DNA of 64,000 bases from Hydractinia symbiolongicarpus. Taxonomy: Eukaryota > Cnidaria > Hydrozoa > Anthoathecata > Hydractiniidae. The translations under genes were made by a program, and so were the position numbers. Positions 53,065-63,769 of the stretch are shown in pieces (within the stretch, counting starts at the first letter, position 1; each line of letters starts with the position of its first letter). The stretch lies in contig NC_079886.1 in NCBI RefSeq assembly GCF_029227915.1, positions 4,092,001-4,156,000 on the forward strand, in the 5' to 3' direction. Under the pieces are notes generated by a model that saw only the letters and a list, made by a program, of their open reading frames with translations, searched no databases and was not told where the DNA came from.

Positions 53065-55302
53065 ACAGTTTCAAAAACTACATTTCATTGACATTCTAAC
53101 GGTATAAGTCCGTTTCAGTTACAACGGTTGCGTCAAATATTCGTACCAACATGTATTTATCGATATTTTTCTGATATTACTAGGTTGTATCGCTTTTAAC
53201 AGTGAAACGATTGTCAGTGGCACTTAATTGAACTGATTTTGGACTTTAACTTTATAAATGCAATAATTGAGACAATTGAACTCCAAGGTATAACATTATT
53301 CTGAATTTGACATGATTGCTAGAACTCAGCGATTACACTGGGCGCTGTGGTAGCGCTTTATTTACATATTTAGATATAAAAGTCATTTTTTACTGTGGGA
53401 CTAATCCTAGCCGTTATCGCACGCTGAAGAAATTGAGACAGTTTCAAAAACTACATTTCAGTGACTTTCTAACGGTATCAGTCCGTTTCTGTTATAACGG
53501 TTGCGTCACATATTCGCACCAACATGTGTTTAGCCATATTTTTTTGACATTACTAGGTTGCATCGCTTTTAACATTGAAACGATTGACTATAGGACTTAA
53601 TTGAACTGATTTTGGACTGTGACCTGACAAATGTGATGAATGAGACAATTGGACTCCATGAAATAACATTCTTCTTAAATTGGCATGATTGACGGAACTC
53701 AGCGATTAAGCTGGGCACTGTGGTAGCGCTTCACTTAAAAATGTAGATATATAAGTCACTTTTTACTGTGGGACCAATCCTAGCCGTTATCGCACGCTGA
53801 AGAAATTGAGAAAGTTTCAAAAACTACATTTCATTTCCTTTCTAACGGTGTCAGTCCGTTTGAGTTGCAATGGTTGGTTCACATATTTGTACCAACATGT
53901 ATTTTGCGATATTTTCTGATACAAGTATGTTGCATCGCTTTTAACAGTGAAACGATTGACTGTGGGACTTAATTGAACTGATTTTGGACTTTAACTTTAT
54001 AAGTGTGATAATTGAGACAAATGAACTCCAAGGTATAACATTATTCTGAATTTGACATGATTGCTAGAACTCAGCGATTACACTGGGCGCTGTGGTAGCG
54101 CTTTATTTACATATTTAGATATAAAAGTCATTTTTTACTGTGGGATAATCCTAGCCGTTATCGCACGCTGAAGAAATTGAGACAGTTTCAAAAACTACAT
54201 TTCAGTGACTTTCTAACGGTATCAGTCCGGTTCTGTTACAACGGTTGCGTCACATATTCGTACCAACATGTGTTTAGCGATATTTTTTTGACATTACTAG
54301 GTTGCATCGCTTTTAACATTGAAACGATTGACTGTGGGACTTACTTGAACTGATTTTGGACTTTAACTTTATAAATATGATAATTGAGACAATAGGACTC
54401 CATGCAATAGCATTCTTCTTAAATTGGTATGATTGACGGAACTTAGCGATTACACTGGGCGCTGTGGTAGCGCTTCATTTAAAAATGTAGATATATAAGT
54501 CATTTTTTACTGTGGGACCAATCCTAGCCGTTATCGCACGCTGAAGAAGTCCAGACAGTTTCAAAAAATACATTTCGTTAACTTTCTAACTGTATCAGTC
54601 CGTTTCTGTTACAACGGTTGCGTCACATATTCGTACCAACATGTATTCAGCGATATTTTTCTGATATTACTAGATTGCATCGCTTTTACCAGTGAAACGA
54701 TTGAATGTGGGACTTAATTGAACTGATTTTGGACTTTAACTTCATAAATTCAATAATTGATAAAAAATTGAACTCCGAGAAATAACAATGTTTTGAATTT
54801 GACATGATTGCTAGAACTCAGCGATTACACTGGGCGCTGTTGTAGCGCTTCATTTAAAAATGCAGATGAATAAGTCATTTTTTACTGTAGGACCAAACCT
54901 AGCCGTTATCGCACGCTGAAGAAATTGAGACAGTTTTAAAAACTACATTTCATTGACTTTGTAACAGTATCAGTCCGTTTCTGTAACAACGAATGCGTCA
55001 CATTTTCGTACCAACATGTGTTTAGCGATATTTTTCTGATATTACTACGTTGTATCGCTTCTAACAGTAAAACGATTGACTGTGTGACTTAATTGAACTG
55101 ATTTTGGAATCTAAACATATAAATGTAATAAATGACACAAATGGAATCCTAGAAATAAAATTCTTTTTAATATGACATGATTGTTGGAATTCACCGATTA
55201 CACTGGACGCTGTGGTAGCGCTTTATTTAAAAATTTAAATTAAAAAGTCATTTTTTACTGTGGGACTAATCCTAGCCGTTATCGCACGCTGAAGAAATAC
55301 GG
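53065..55302 (+). repeat. 6-mer HOR (2238 bp), rearranged copy 3
   Basis: Same length and start monomer, but the third monomer (about 53.81-54.02 kb) is a TTTCATTTCCTTTCTAACGG type foreign to copies 1 and 2. The unit is a mosaic: 53065 to about 54020 matches 55303 to about 56255, whereas about 54020-54780 matches 51030-51790. Confidence 0.87.
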
Positions 55303-58098
55303 ACAGTTTCAAAAACTACATTTCATTGACATTCTAACGGTATAAGTCCGTTTCAGTTACAACGGTTGCGTCAAATATTCGTACCAACATGTATTTATCG
55401 ATATTTTTCTGATATTACTAGGTTGTATCGCTTTTAACAGTGAAACGATTGTCAGTGGCACTTAATTGAACTGATTTTGGACTTTAACTTTATAAATGCA
55501 ATAATTGAGACAATTGAACTCCAAGGTATAACATTATTCTGAATTTGACATGATTGCTAGAACTCAGCGATTACACTGGGCGCTGTGGTAGCGCTTTATT
55601 TACATATTTAGATATAAAAGTCATTTTTTACTGTGGGACTAATCCTAGCCGTTATCGCACGCTGAAGAAATTGAGACAGTTTCAAAAACTACATTTCAGT
55701 GGCTTTCTAACGGTATCAGTCCGTTTCTGTTATAACGGTTGTGTCACATATTCGCACCAACATGTGTTTAGCCATATTTTTTTGACATTACTAGGTTGCA
55801 TCGCTTTTAACATTGAAACGATTGACTATAGGACTTAATTGAACTGATTTTGGACTGTGACCTGACAAATGTGATGAATGAGACAATTGGACTCCATGAA
55901 ATAACTTTCTTCTTAAACTGGCATGATTGACGGAACTCAGCGATTAAGCTGGGCACTGTGGTAGCGCTTCACTTAAAAATGTAGATATATAAGTCACTTT
56001 TTACTGTGGGACCAATCCTAGCCGTTATCGCACGCTGAAGAAATTGAGAAAGTTTCAAAAACTACATTTCATTTCCTTTCTAACGGTGTCAGTCCGTTTG
56101 AGTTGCAATGGTTGGTTCACATATTTGTACCAACATGTATTTTGCGATATTTTCTGATACAAGTATGTTGCATCGCTTTTAACAGTGAAACGATTGACTG
56201 TGGGACTTAATTGAACTGATTTTGGACTTTAACTTTATAAGTGTGATAATTGAGACAAATGGACTCCAAGAAATAACATTGTTATGAATTTGACATGATT
56301 GCTAGAACTCAGCGATTACACTGGGCGCTGTGGTAGCGCTTCATTTAAAAATGCAGATAAATAAGTCATTTTTTAATGTAGGACCAATCCTAGCTGTTAT
56401 CGCACGCTGAAGAAATAGAGACAGTTTCAAAAACTGCATTTCATTGACTTTCTAACGGTATCATTCCGTTTCAGTTCCAACGGTTGCGTCACATATTCGT
56501 ACCAACATATATTTAGCGATATTTTTCTGATATTACTAGGTTGCATCGCTTTTAACAGTGAAACGATTGACTGTGGGACTTAGTTGAACTGATTTTGGAC
56601 TTTAACTTTATAAGTATGATAATTGAGACAATTGGACTCCATGCAATAGCATTCTTCTTAAATTGGTATGATTGACGGAACTTAGCGATTACATTGGGCG
56701 CTGTGGTAGCGCTTCTTTTAAAAATGTAGATATATAAGTCATTTTTTACTGTGGGACCAATCCTAGCCGTTATCGCACGCTGAAGAAGTACAGACAGTTT
56801 CAAAAAATACATTTCGTTAACTTTCTCACGGTATCAGTCGGTTTCTGTTACAACAGTTGTGTCACATATTCGTACCAACATGTATTTAGCGATATTTTTC
56901 TGATATTACTAGATTGCATCGCTTTTAACAGTGAAACGATTGAATGTGGGACTTAATTGAACTGATTTTGGACTTCAACTTTATAAATTCAATAATTGAT
57001 AAAAAATTGAACTCCAAGAAATAAAATTATTCTGAATTTGACATGATTGCTAGAACTCAGCGATTACACTGGGCGCTGTGGTAGCGCTTCATTTAAAAAT
57101 GTAGTTAAATAAGTCATTTTTTACTGTGGGACAATCCTAGCCGTTATCGAACGCTGAAGAAATAGAGACAGTTTCAAAAACTACATTTCATTGACTTTCT
57201 AACGGTGTTAGCCTGTTTGAGTTACAACAGTTCAGACACATTTTTGTACCAACATATATTTATCGATATTTTTCTGATATTAGTAGGTTGCATCGCCTTT
57301 AACAGTGAAACGATTGACTGTGGAACTTAATTGAACTGATTTTGGACTTTAACTTCATAAATGTGATAATCGAGACAATTGGACTCCATGAAAAAACATT
57401 CTTCTTAAATTTGCATGATAGCCGGTGCTCAGCGATTACACTGGGCGCTGTGGCAGCGCTTCATTTAAAAACGTAGATATATAAGTCATTCTTTACCGTG
57501 TGATCAATGCTAGCCGTTATCGCACGCTGAAGAAACTGAAACAGTTTTAAAAACTACATTTCGTTGACTTTGTAACGGTATCAGTCCGTTTCTGTAACAA
57601 CGGTTGCGTCACATTTTCGTACCAACATGTGTTTAGCGATATTGTTCTGATATTACTACGTTGTATCGCTTCTAACAGTAAAACGATTGACTGTGTGACT
57701 TAATTGAACTGATTTTGGAATCTGAACATATAAATGTAATAAATGACACAATTGGACTCCTAGAAATAAAATTCTTTTTAATATGACATGATTGTTGGAA
57801 TTCACCGATTACACTGGACGCTGTGGTAGCGCTTTATTTAAAAATTTAAATTAAAAAGTCATTTTTTACTGTGGGACCAATCGTAGCCGTTATCGCACGC
57901 TGAAGAAATTCGGACAGTTTCAAAGACTACATTTCATTGACATTCGAACGGTATGAGTCCGTTTCAGTTACAACGGTTGCGTCAAATATTCGTACCAACA
58001 TGTATTTATCGATATTTTTCTGATATTACTAGGTTGTATCGCTTTTAACAGTGAAACGATTGGCAGTGGCACTTAATTGAACTGATTTTGGACTTTAA
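55303..58098 (+). repeat. 7-mer HOR variant (2611 bp) and start of the interrupted monomer
   Basis: ACGGACAG-type monomers stand at 55303 and, as TTCGGACAG, at 57914: seven monomers apart rather than six. The monomer from 57914 is broken at 58098 by the transposon and resumes at 61007. Confidence 0.86.
58095..58098. repeat. TTAA target-site duplication, left
   Basis: TTAA immediately before the left terminal inverted repeat, within GGACTTTAA of a satellite monomer. It is duplicated at 61003-61006. TTAA duplication is the signature of piggyBac-family insertion. Confidence 0.97.
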
Positions 58099-58114
58099 CC
58101 CTATTTGTACCGGG
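58099..58114 (+). repeat. Left terminal inverted repeat (16 bp)
   Basis: CCCTATTTGTACCGGG. Its reverse complement matches 60987-61002 except at position 8 (T here, C on the other end). The CCC start next to TTAA is typical of piggyBac ends. Confidence 0.95.
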
Positions 58115-58115
58115 A

Positions 58116-58134
58116 GTGCGCTGAATGAGCGCAC
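58116..58134. repeat. Left subterminal palindrome
   Basis: GTGCGCT, five-base spacer GAATG, then AGCGCAC: perfect 7-bp arms one base inside the terminal repeat. It overlaps an 18-bp subterminal inverted repeat (58119-58136, CGCTGAATGAGCGCACCC) matched at the other end with one mismatch. Such internal repeats commonly serve as extra transposase-binding sites in piggyBac elements; that role is inferred here. Confidence 0.88.
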
Positions 58135-58471
58135 CCTTTCACATTTTTATGCGGCTTTTCATGAAAAATTAAGCGACCCGCATGAGCTTCGCAGACTTTT
58201 AATATTTTTTTAGGGCGGTTAAGACCGGCAAATTTTTTTTCTGAAAAATTTATGTTTTGCGGCCATTATGGGGCCAATGTCAAAAAAGGCGCAAAAGCGA
58301 AAAATGAAATATTTCGAATTGTGTTATATTTTCAGTCTTATTGATGTTAATTAGATAAATAGGATAGATGGTATAGCAAAGAGGGCTTATATATAATAAA
58401 AAATATAATTATTGCGTTTGTGACATAAATTACCCCTTTATATATTATTAGTCTAATAAAAAAATTACAAA
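58135..58471 (+). promoter_or_regulatory. Transposon 5' non-coding region
   Basis: About 340 bp between the left end and the inferred start codon, with no supportable ORF. It is AT-rich toward the gene; TATATATAA at 58388-58396 lies about 76 bp before the ATG and is a possible TATA box. The promoter assignment is by position and composition only. Confidence 0.4.
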
Positions 58472-60620
58472 ATGGGACCGAAAAAGGCTAGAATTTCATC
58501 TGAGGAAGCCATTCAAAATATATTGAGATTTATTGAAGAAGATAACGTAGACGAAGCTATGGATGAAGAACTTGATGATGAAGATGATTTGGAAGAATTG
58601 TGCGGTGAAATTGGTAATATATATAGCTATATTATATATACATATATATAATCTCTCTGTCTAACTTCGCGTATATATATGGCGCATTGGTTGCGAGAAG
58701 CAAAATATGTTTCAAAATGTGTGATAATTTATTTTTAGTATTTTTGTTTGTCTCATAGATAAAGAAATAGTTGAAGAAGAGGATCATCAACATGATAACG
58801 ATGACCGTGTAGGTGATGCTGACAATGATGCGTCCGAAAGTGAAGAGGAAGCCGGAGCAAACCATTTGAGGAGACGTCGACTTACGAAATATCGCTTAGT
58901 AAACAGTATTGCTGCCGCTACAAATTTAGAAAATTATAACGTTTTTCCAATACCACCAGAATCAAAGTCTATCCAAAGCATTTTCAAAATAGATAATAAG
59001 AAGAAAAATGACATAATTCGTACTTTCCAGAATCAGCCACAAGCTGGAAATGTTGGTCGAAATAATCGTGCAAATGTTATTACTGGACGACAAGGCCCAC
59101 AACCAAAAGCTTGTGAAACTGCATCACCCCGTTCTGCTTTTGAGCTCTACTTCACTCCTGAAATTGTGAATAACATTTTGTTGTGCACCAACAGAAAGAT
59201 TAGACGCACTCTGTCCAAACTACCCGATAATTTCTTGACGCAAAATAGTAGGTATTCGTACATGAAAGAAACCTCTGTTGAAGAAATTTATGCATTTATT
59301 GGATTGTACCTATATCGAGGACTATACAAACTAAACTGTATATCTGCTCATAGATTATTCTCAAACCAATATGGTCCGCCAATATTCAGCGCCACTATGT
59401 CGAGAAATAGGTTTTTTTTTATACGTACAAACCTTTGTTTTGACGACGAGACAACAAGAGATGAAAGATGGAAACATGACCGTTTTGCGGCAATGCGTGA
59501 AGTTTTTGAATCTTTCAATTATGAATGCATGTCATGCCTTGTACCGGGCGACTATCTATCACTTGATGAAACCCTGTATCCAATGAGGACACAGATAAGT
59601 TTCAAACAGTACAATCCCAACAAACCCGCCAAATACGGTTTATTACTGAAAGCCATAAATGCAGCACGATATCCGTATACATTCCTTGCAGCTCCATATA
59701 GCGGCAAACCACAGGGAGATCCAGGAATTTATTATGTACCAGGCACTGAGGAAATAGTAAAATACATGATAAAACAACTATCAAATGTTGTCTCGCTGGC
59801 CGGACGTAATATATCTTTCGACAGATTATATACATCAATCCCGCTTGCGCTTTGGTTGTATGAAAGGGATATCACTTGTGTTGGTACAATGCAGATCAAC
59901 AGGAAAGGAATTCCAATTGAAATGAAAGATTTCAAACAAAGAGAGCCACTGTCCAGTGAAGTGTATTGGCAAAAAGATGGGCCGCTGTCCTTATCTTCAT
60001 ATGTAGTGAAAACTTCAAACGGAAAGAAAAATGTACTCATGTTGTCAACACTAGAACCAATCCTAGGTACAACCAAGGATGATAATTGCCACAAATTGGG
60101 GTTATATAAACTATATGACTTTACAAAGGGGGGTACTGATATTGTGGATCAGAGGATGGGGTTTCACACGACGAAGACAAAGTCAAGAAAGTGGACGTTT
60201 GTTATGTTTTCTTACATGTTGGATACCGCTCGAGTAAATTCTTCGACGATATATTCACTGAATAAAGGTATTGATCCGCTACAACAAAAGTCTTTTGAAT
60301 ACGCCTTTCAATTAGTCATGGAATTGGTGAAACCAACCATACAAAAAAGAAGTCAAAATGGTATGTTGTCCATCACAAAACAAAAAATAAATCTTGTCTT
60401 GGGTAATGCGCAATGTAATCCGGAACCGCGTGCAGCTATTGGTCCTGCATTTGCAGAAACAAGGAAACGGTGTACTGTTTGTCAGGCTGAGAATGCAGGA
60501 GAAAATTATTCCCAAAAGAAAAAATCTATTCCGTGTGTCAAATCACTTTGTCAATCATGTGGCAATACAACGTGTCAGGCCCATATGATACAAAAATGTA
60601 TGTCGTGTTCAAAGAAATGA
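58472..60620 (+). CDS. piggyBac transposase, two exons (58472-58613, 58759-60620), 667 aa
   Basis: Catalyses TTAA-specific excision and integration of the element in the nucleus. The uninterrupted frame opens upstream of 58866 with no ATG of its own. I therefore place the start at 58472 (A at -3, G at +4) and join across a 145-bp GT-AG intron; both exons stay in frame (phase 1) and give 2004 nt. In the 667-residue product, residues about 20-80 are strongly acidic, followed by a basic LRRRRL stretch (84-89). The DDE transposase domain (DDE_Tnp_1_7 family) spans about 174-565. Its catalytic Asp candidates are D317 (SLDE, followed by YNPNKPAKYG), D402 (SFDRLYTSIPLA) and D508 with D511 (GGTDIVDQ), equivalent to D268, D346, D447 and D450 of Trichoplusia ni piggyBac. 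A C-terminal Cys-rich domain has Cys at 619, 622, 640, 645, 648, 653, 661 and 664 plus His 656. No internal stop or frameshift is seen. The splice is predicted, not observed. Confidence 0.93.
58614..58758 (+). other. Predicted intron of the transposase gene (145 bp)
   Basis: Donor G|GTAATAT after codon base 1, acceptor TTTGTCTCATAG|AT. The intron is very AT-rich and contains in-frame stops, so without splicing exon 1 would end within it. An alternative donor GTGAAA at 58605 would also keep frame and shorten the protein by three residues. The earlier acceptor-like AG at 58737-58738 leads to a stop at once, so it is rejected. Confidence 0.8.
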
Positions 60621-60938
60621 ACGTTCTGGTTTCAGCTGATGATATGAACCTTACTGACATTATTTTACTTCTTTTTGTTTATTTTTGTCATGTTTTATAC
60701 TAATAGCAGGGTTTTGGTGTAAAAAAACTAATTCATGTCAAAAAACCTTCTTTAGGGACATTTTTTTGAAAAATCCTTATTTTTCGCCCTTTTTTTTCAG
60801 CCGCTCATGTTGATTGGGGCAGTGAGAATGTAATTTAGCTTGAAAACATCCAAAGTAGGTGTTTTTTGGTACAATATAGATACATAATGTTACTGTAAAA
60901 AAATCAGGTTCACCGCTTTTATGCGAAAGATTTTCTTG
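60621..60938 (+). other. Transposon 3' non-coding region
   Basis: About 318 bp from the stop codon to the right subterminal palindrome. No supportable ORF and no canonical AATAAA signal were found; a weak variant AATATA lies near 60884. T-rich runs are frequent. Confidence 0.6.
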
Positions 60939-60963
60939 GGGGTGCGCTCAATCAGCGCGCCCC
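60939..60963. repeat. Right subterminal palindrome
   Basis: GGGGTGCGCT, spacer CAATC, AGCGCGCCCC: 10-bp arms with one mismatch. Bases 60940-60957 are the inverted partner of 58119-58136. It lies 23 bp inside the right terminal repeat, against 1 bp on the left, so the two ends are asymmetric, as in the founding piggyBac element. Confidence 0.88.
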
Positions 60964-60986
60964 TGGGATTTGAACGTCAAAAAAGC

Positions 60987-61002
60987 CCCGGTACGAATAG
61001 GG
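60987..61002 (-). repeat. Right terminal inverted repeat (16 bp)
   Basis: Reads CCCGGTACGAATAGGG on the + strand; 15 of 16 bases are complementary to the left end. Confidence 0.95.
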
Positions 61003-61006
61003 TTAA
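61003..61006. repeat. TTAA target-site duplication, right
   Basis: Directly after the right terminal repeat; matches 58095-58098. The satellite resumes in register at 61007. Confidence 0.97.
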
Positions 61007-63769
61007 CTTTATAAATGCAATAATTGAGACAATTGAACTCCAAGGTATAACATTATTCTGAATTTGACATGATTGCTAGAACTCAGCGATTACACTGGGC
61101 GCTGTGGTAGCGCTTTATTTACATATTTAGATATAAAAGTCATTTTTTACTGTGGGACCAATCCTAGCCGTTATCGCACGCTGAAGAAAATGAGACAGTT
61201 TCAAAAACTACATTTCAGTGACTTTCTAACGGTATCAGTCCGTTTCTGTTACAACGGTTGCGTCACATATTCGTACCAACATGTGTTTAGCGATATTTTT
61301 TTGACATTACTAGGTTGCATCGCTTTTAACATTGAAACGATTGACTATAGGACTTAATTGAACTGATTTTGGACTGTGACCTGACAAATGTGATGAATGA
61401 GACAATTGGACTCCATGAAATAACATTCTTCTTAAATTGGCATGATTGCCGGTGCTCAGCGATTACATTGGGCGCTGTGGTAGCGCTTCATTTAAAAGAG
61501 TAGACATATAAGTCATTTTTTACTGTGGGACCAATCCTAGTTGTTATCGCACGCGGAAGAAATTGAGACAGTTTCAAAAACTAAATTTCAGTGACTTTCT
61601 AACGGTATCAGTCCGTTTCTGTTACAATGGTTGCGTCACATATTCGTACCAACATGTGTTTAGCGATATTTTTCTGATATTACTAGGTTGTATCGCTTTT
61701 AACAGTGAAACGATTGACTGTGGGACTTAATTGAACTGATTTTGGCCTTTAACTTTATAAATGTGATAATTGAGACAATTGGACTCCAAGAAATAACAAT
61801 GTTTTGAATTTGACATGATTGCTAGAACTCAGCGATTACACTGGGCGCTGTTGTAGCGCTTCATTTAAAAATGCAGATGAATAAGTCATTTTTTACTGTA
61901 GGACCAAACCTAGCCGTTATCGCACGCTGAAGAAATTGAGACAGTTTTAAAAACTACATTTCATTGACTTTGTAACGGTATCAGTCCGTTTCTGTAACAA
62001 CGGTTGCGTCAAATTTTCGTACCAACATGTGTTTAGCGATATTTTTCTGATGTTACTACGTTGTATCGCTTCTAACAGTAAAACGATTGACTGTGTGACT
62101 TAATTGAACTGATTTTTGAATCTAAACATATAAATGTAATAAATGACACAAATGGAATCCTAGAAATAAAATTCTTTTTAATATGACATGATTGTTGGAA
62201 TTCACCGATTACACTGGACGCTGTGGTAGCGCTTTATTTAAAAGTTTAAATTAAAAAGTCATTTTTTACTGTGGGACTAATCCTAGCCGTTATCGCACGC
62301 TGAAGAAATACGGACAGTTTCAAAAACTACATTTCAATGACATTCTAACGGTATGAGTCCGTTTCAGTTACAACGGTTGCGTCAAATAATCGTACCAACA
62401 TGTATTTATCGATATTTTTCTGATATTACTAGGTTGTATCGCTTTTAACAGTGAAACGATTGTCAGTGGCACTTAATTGAACTCATTTTGGACTTTAACT
62501 TTATAAATGCAATAATTGAGACAATTGAACTCCAAGGTATAACATTATTCTGAATTTGACATGATTGCTGGAACTCAGCGATTACACTGGGCGCTGTGGT
62601 AGCGCTTTATTTACATATTTAGATATAAAAGTCATTTTTTACTGTGGGACCAATCCTAGCCGTTATCGCACGCTGAAGAAATTGAGACAGTTTCAAAAAC
62701 TACATTTCAGTGACTTTCTAACGGTATCAGTCCGTTTCTGTTACAACGGTTGCGTCACATATTCGTACCAACATGTGTTTAGCGATATTTTTTTGACATT
62801 ACTAGGTTGCATCGCTTTTAACATTGAAACGATTGACTATAGGACTTAATTGAACTGATTTTGGACTGTGACCTGACAAATGTGATGAATGAGACAATTG
62901 GACTCCATGAAATAACATTCTTCTTTAATTGGCATGATTGCCGGTGCTCAGCAATTACACTGTGCGCTGTGGTAGCGCTTCATTTAAAAGAGTAGACATA
63001 TAAGTCATTTTTTACTGTGGGACCAATCCTAGTTGTTATCGCACGCTGAAGAAATTGAGACAGTTTCAAAAACTAAATTTCAGTGACTTTTTAACGGTAT
63101 CAGTCCGTTTCTGTTACAATGGTTGCGTCACATATTCGTACCAACATGTGTTTAGCGATATTTTTTTGATATTACTAGGTTGTGTCGCTTTTAACAGTGA
63201 AACGATTGACTGTGTGACTTAATTGAACTGATTTTGGAATCTAAACATATAAATGTAATAAATGACACAAATGGAATCCTAGAAATAAAATTCTTTTTAA
63301 TATGACATGATTGTTGGAATTCACCGATTACACTGGACGCTGTGGTAGCGCTTTATTTAAAAATTTAAATTAAAATGTCATTTTTTACTGTGGGACTAAT
63401 CCTAGCCGTTATCGCACGCTGAAGAAATACGGACAGTTTCAAAAACTACATTTCATTGACATTCTAACGGTATGAGTCCGTTTCAGTTACAATGGTTGCG
63501 TCAAATATTCGTACCAACATGTATTTATCGATATTTTTCTGATATTACTAGGTTGTATCGCTTTTAACAGTGAAACGATTGTCAGTGGCACTTAATTGAA
63601 CTGATTTTGGACTTTAACTTTATAAATGCAATAATTGAGACAATTGAACTCCAAGGTATAACATTATTCTGAATTTGACATGATTGGTAGAACTCAGCGA
63701 TTACACTGGGCGCTGTGGTAGCGCTTTATTTACATATTTAGATATATAAGTCATTTTTTACTGTGGGAC

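Larger units (their letters stand above)
1..58098 (+). repeat. Satellite array, left part (about 373-bp monomer)
   Basis: Uninterrupted head-to-tail tandem array. A recurring anchor (GAGACAGTTTCAAAAACTAC or a close variant) returns every 370-374 bases, for example near 297, 667, 1040, 1414 and 1787, giving about 156 monomers here. Most monomers share, in order: a T6 tract followed by ACTGTGGGACCAATC, the anchor, an AACGGTRTCAGTCCGTT dyad, GGTTGCGTCACATATT or a variant, GGTTGCATCGCTTTTAACAG, a TTGGACTCCAAGAAAT-like block, and GCGCTGTGGTAGCGC or a diverged form. Subfamilies differ just before the anchor: TGTTAGCGCGCGCTGAAG, CGTTAGCGGGCGGTGAAG or CGTTATCGCACGCTGAAG. All copies read in one orientation and I saw no inversion. 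No gene is supported within it. The role is unknown; centromeric, pericentromeric or other heterochromatic location is plausible but not shown by sequence. Confidence 0.98.
58099..61002 (+). mobile_element. piggyBac-family DNA transposon, 2904 bp, apparently complete
   Basis: Cut-and-paste element with all expected parts. It has a TTAA duplication on both sides, 16-bp terminal inverted repeats starting CCCTATT with a single mismatch, inverted subterminal repeats, and a full-length two-exon transposase on the + strand. Removing 58099-61006 leaves GGACTTTAACTTTATAAATG, exactly the sequence of uninterrupted monomers elsewhere (for example near 53240), so the insertion is precise. I see no frameshift or stop in the coding exons, so the element may be autonomous; activity is not shown. 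The known family range covers insects, other invertebrates and vertebrates. I cannot assign a named lineage from the sequence alone. Confidence 0.97.

Noticed and set aside
56552-56812. 86-codon minus-strand ORF
   Set aside because: It lies wholly within satellite monomers and is absent from most sister copies.
58632-58865. 77-codon minus-strand ORF before the long transposase frame
   Set aside because: It overlaps the predicted intron and the acidic exon-2 start on the opposite strand and has low-complexity hydrophobic composition without a family match.
58866-58868. TTG at 58866 as the transposase start
   Set aside because: A TTG start is not expected in a eukaryote, the frame is open upstream, and an ATG-led exon with fitting splice phase lies at 58472.
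59371-60588. Shorter ORFs inside the transposase region, both strands
   Set aside because: They are alternative-frame shadows of the transposase, which has clear family motifs.
50039-62849. 67- and 94-codon + strand ORFs in the right-hand subfamily
   Set aside because: They recur with the HOR period at the same monomer position and carry no domain; they are satellite by-products.
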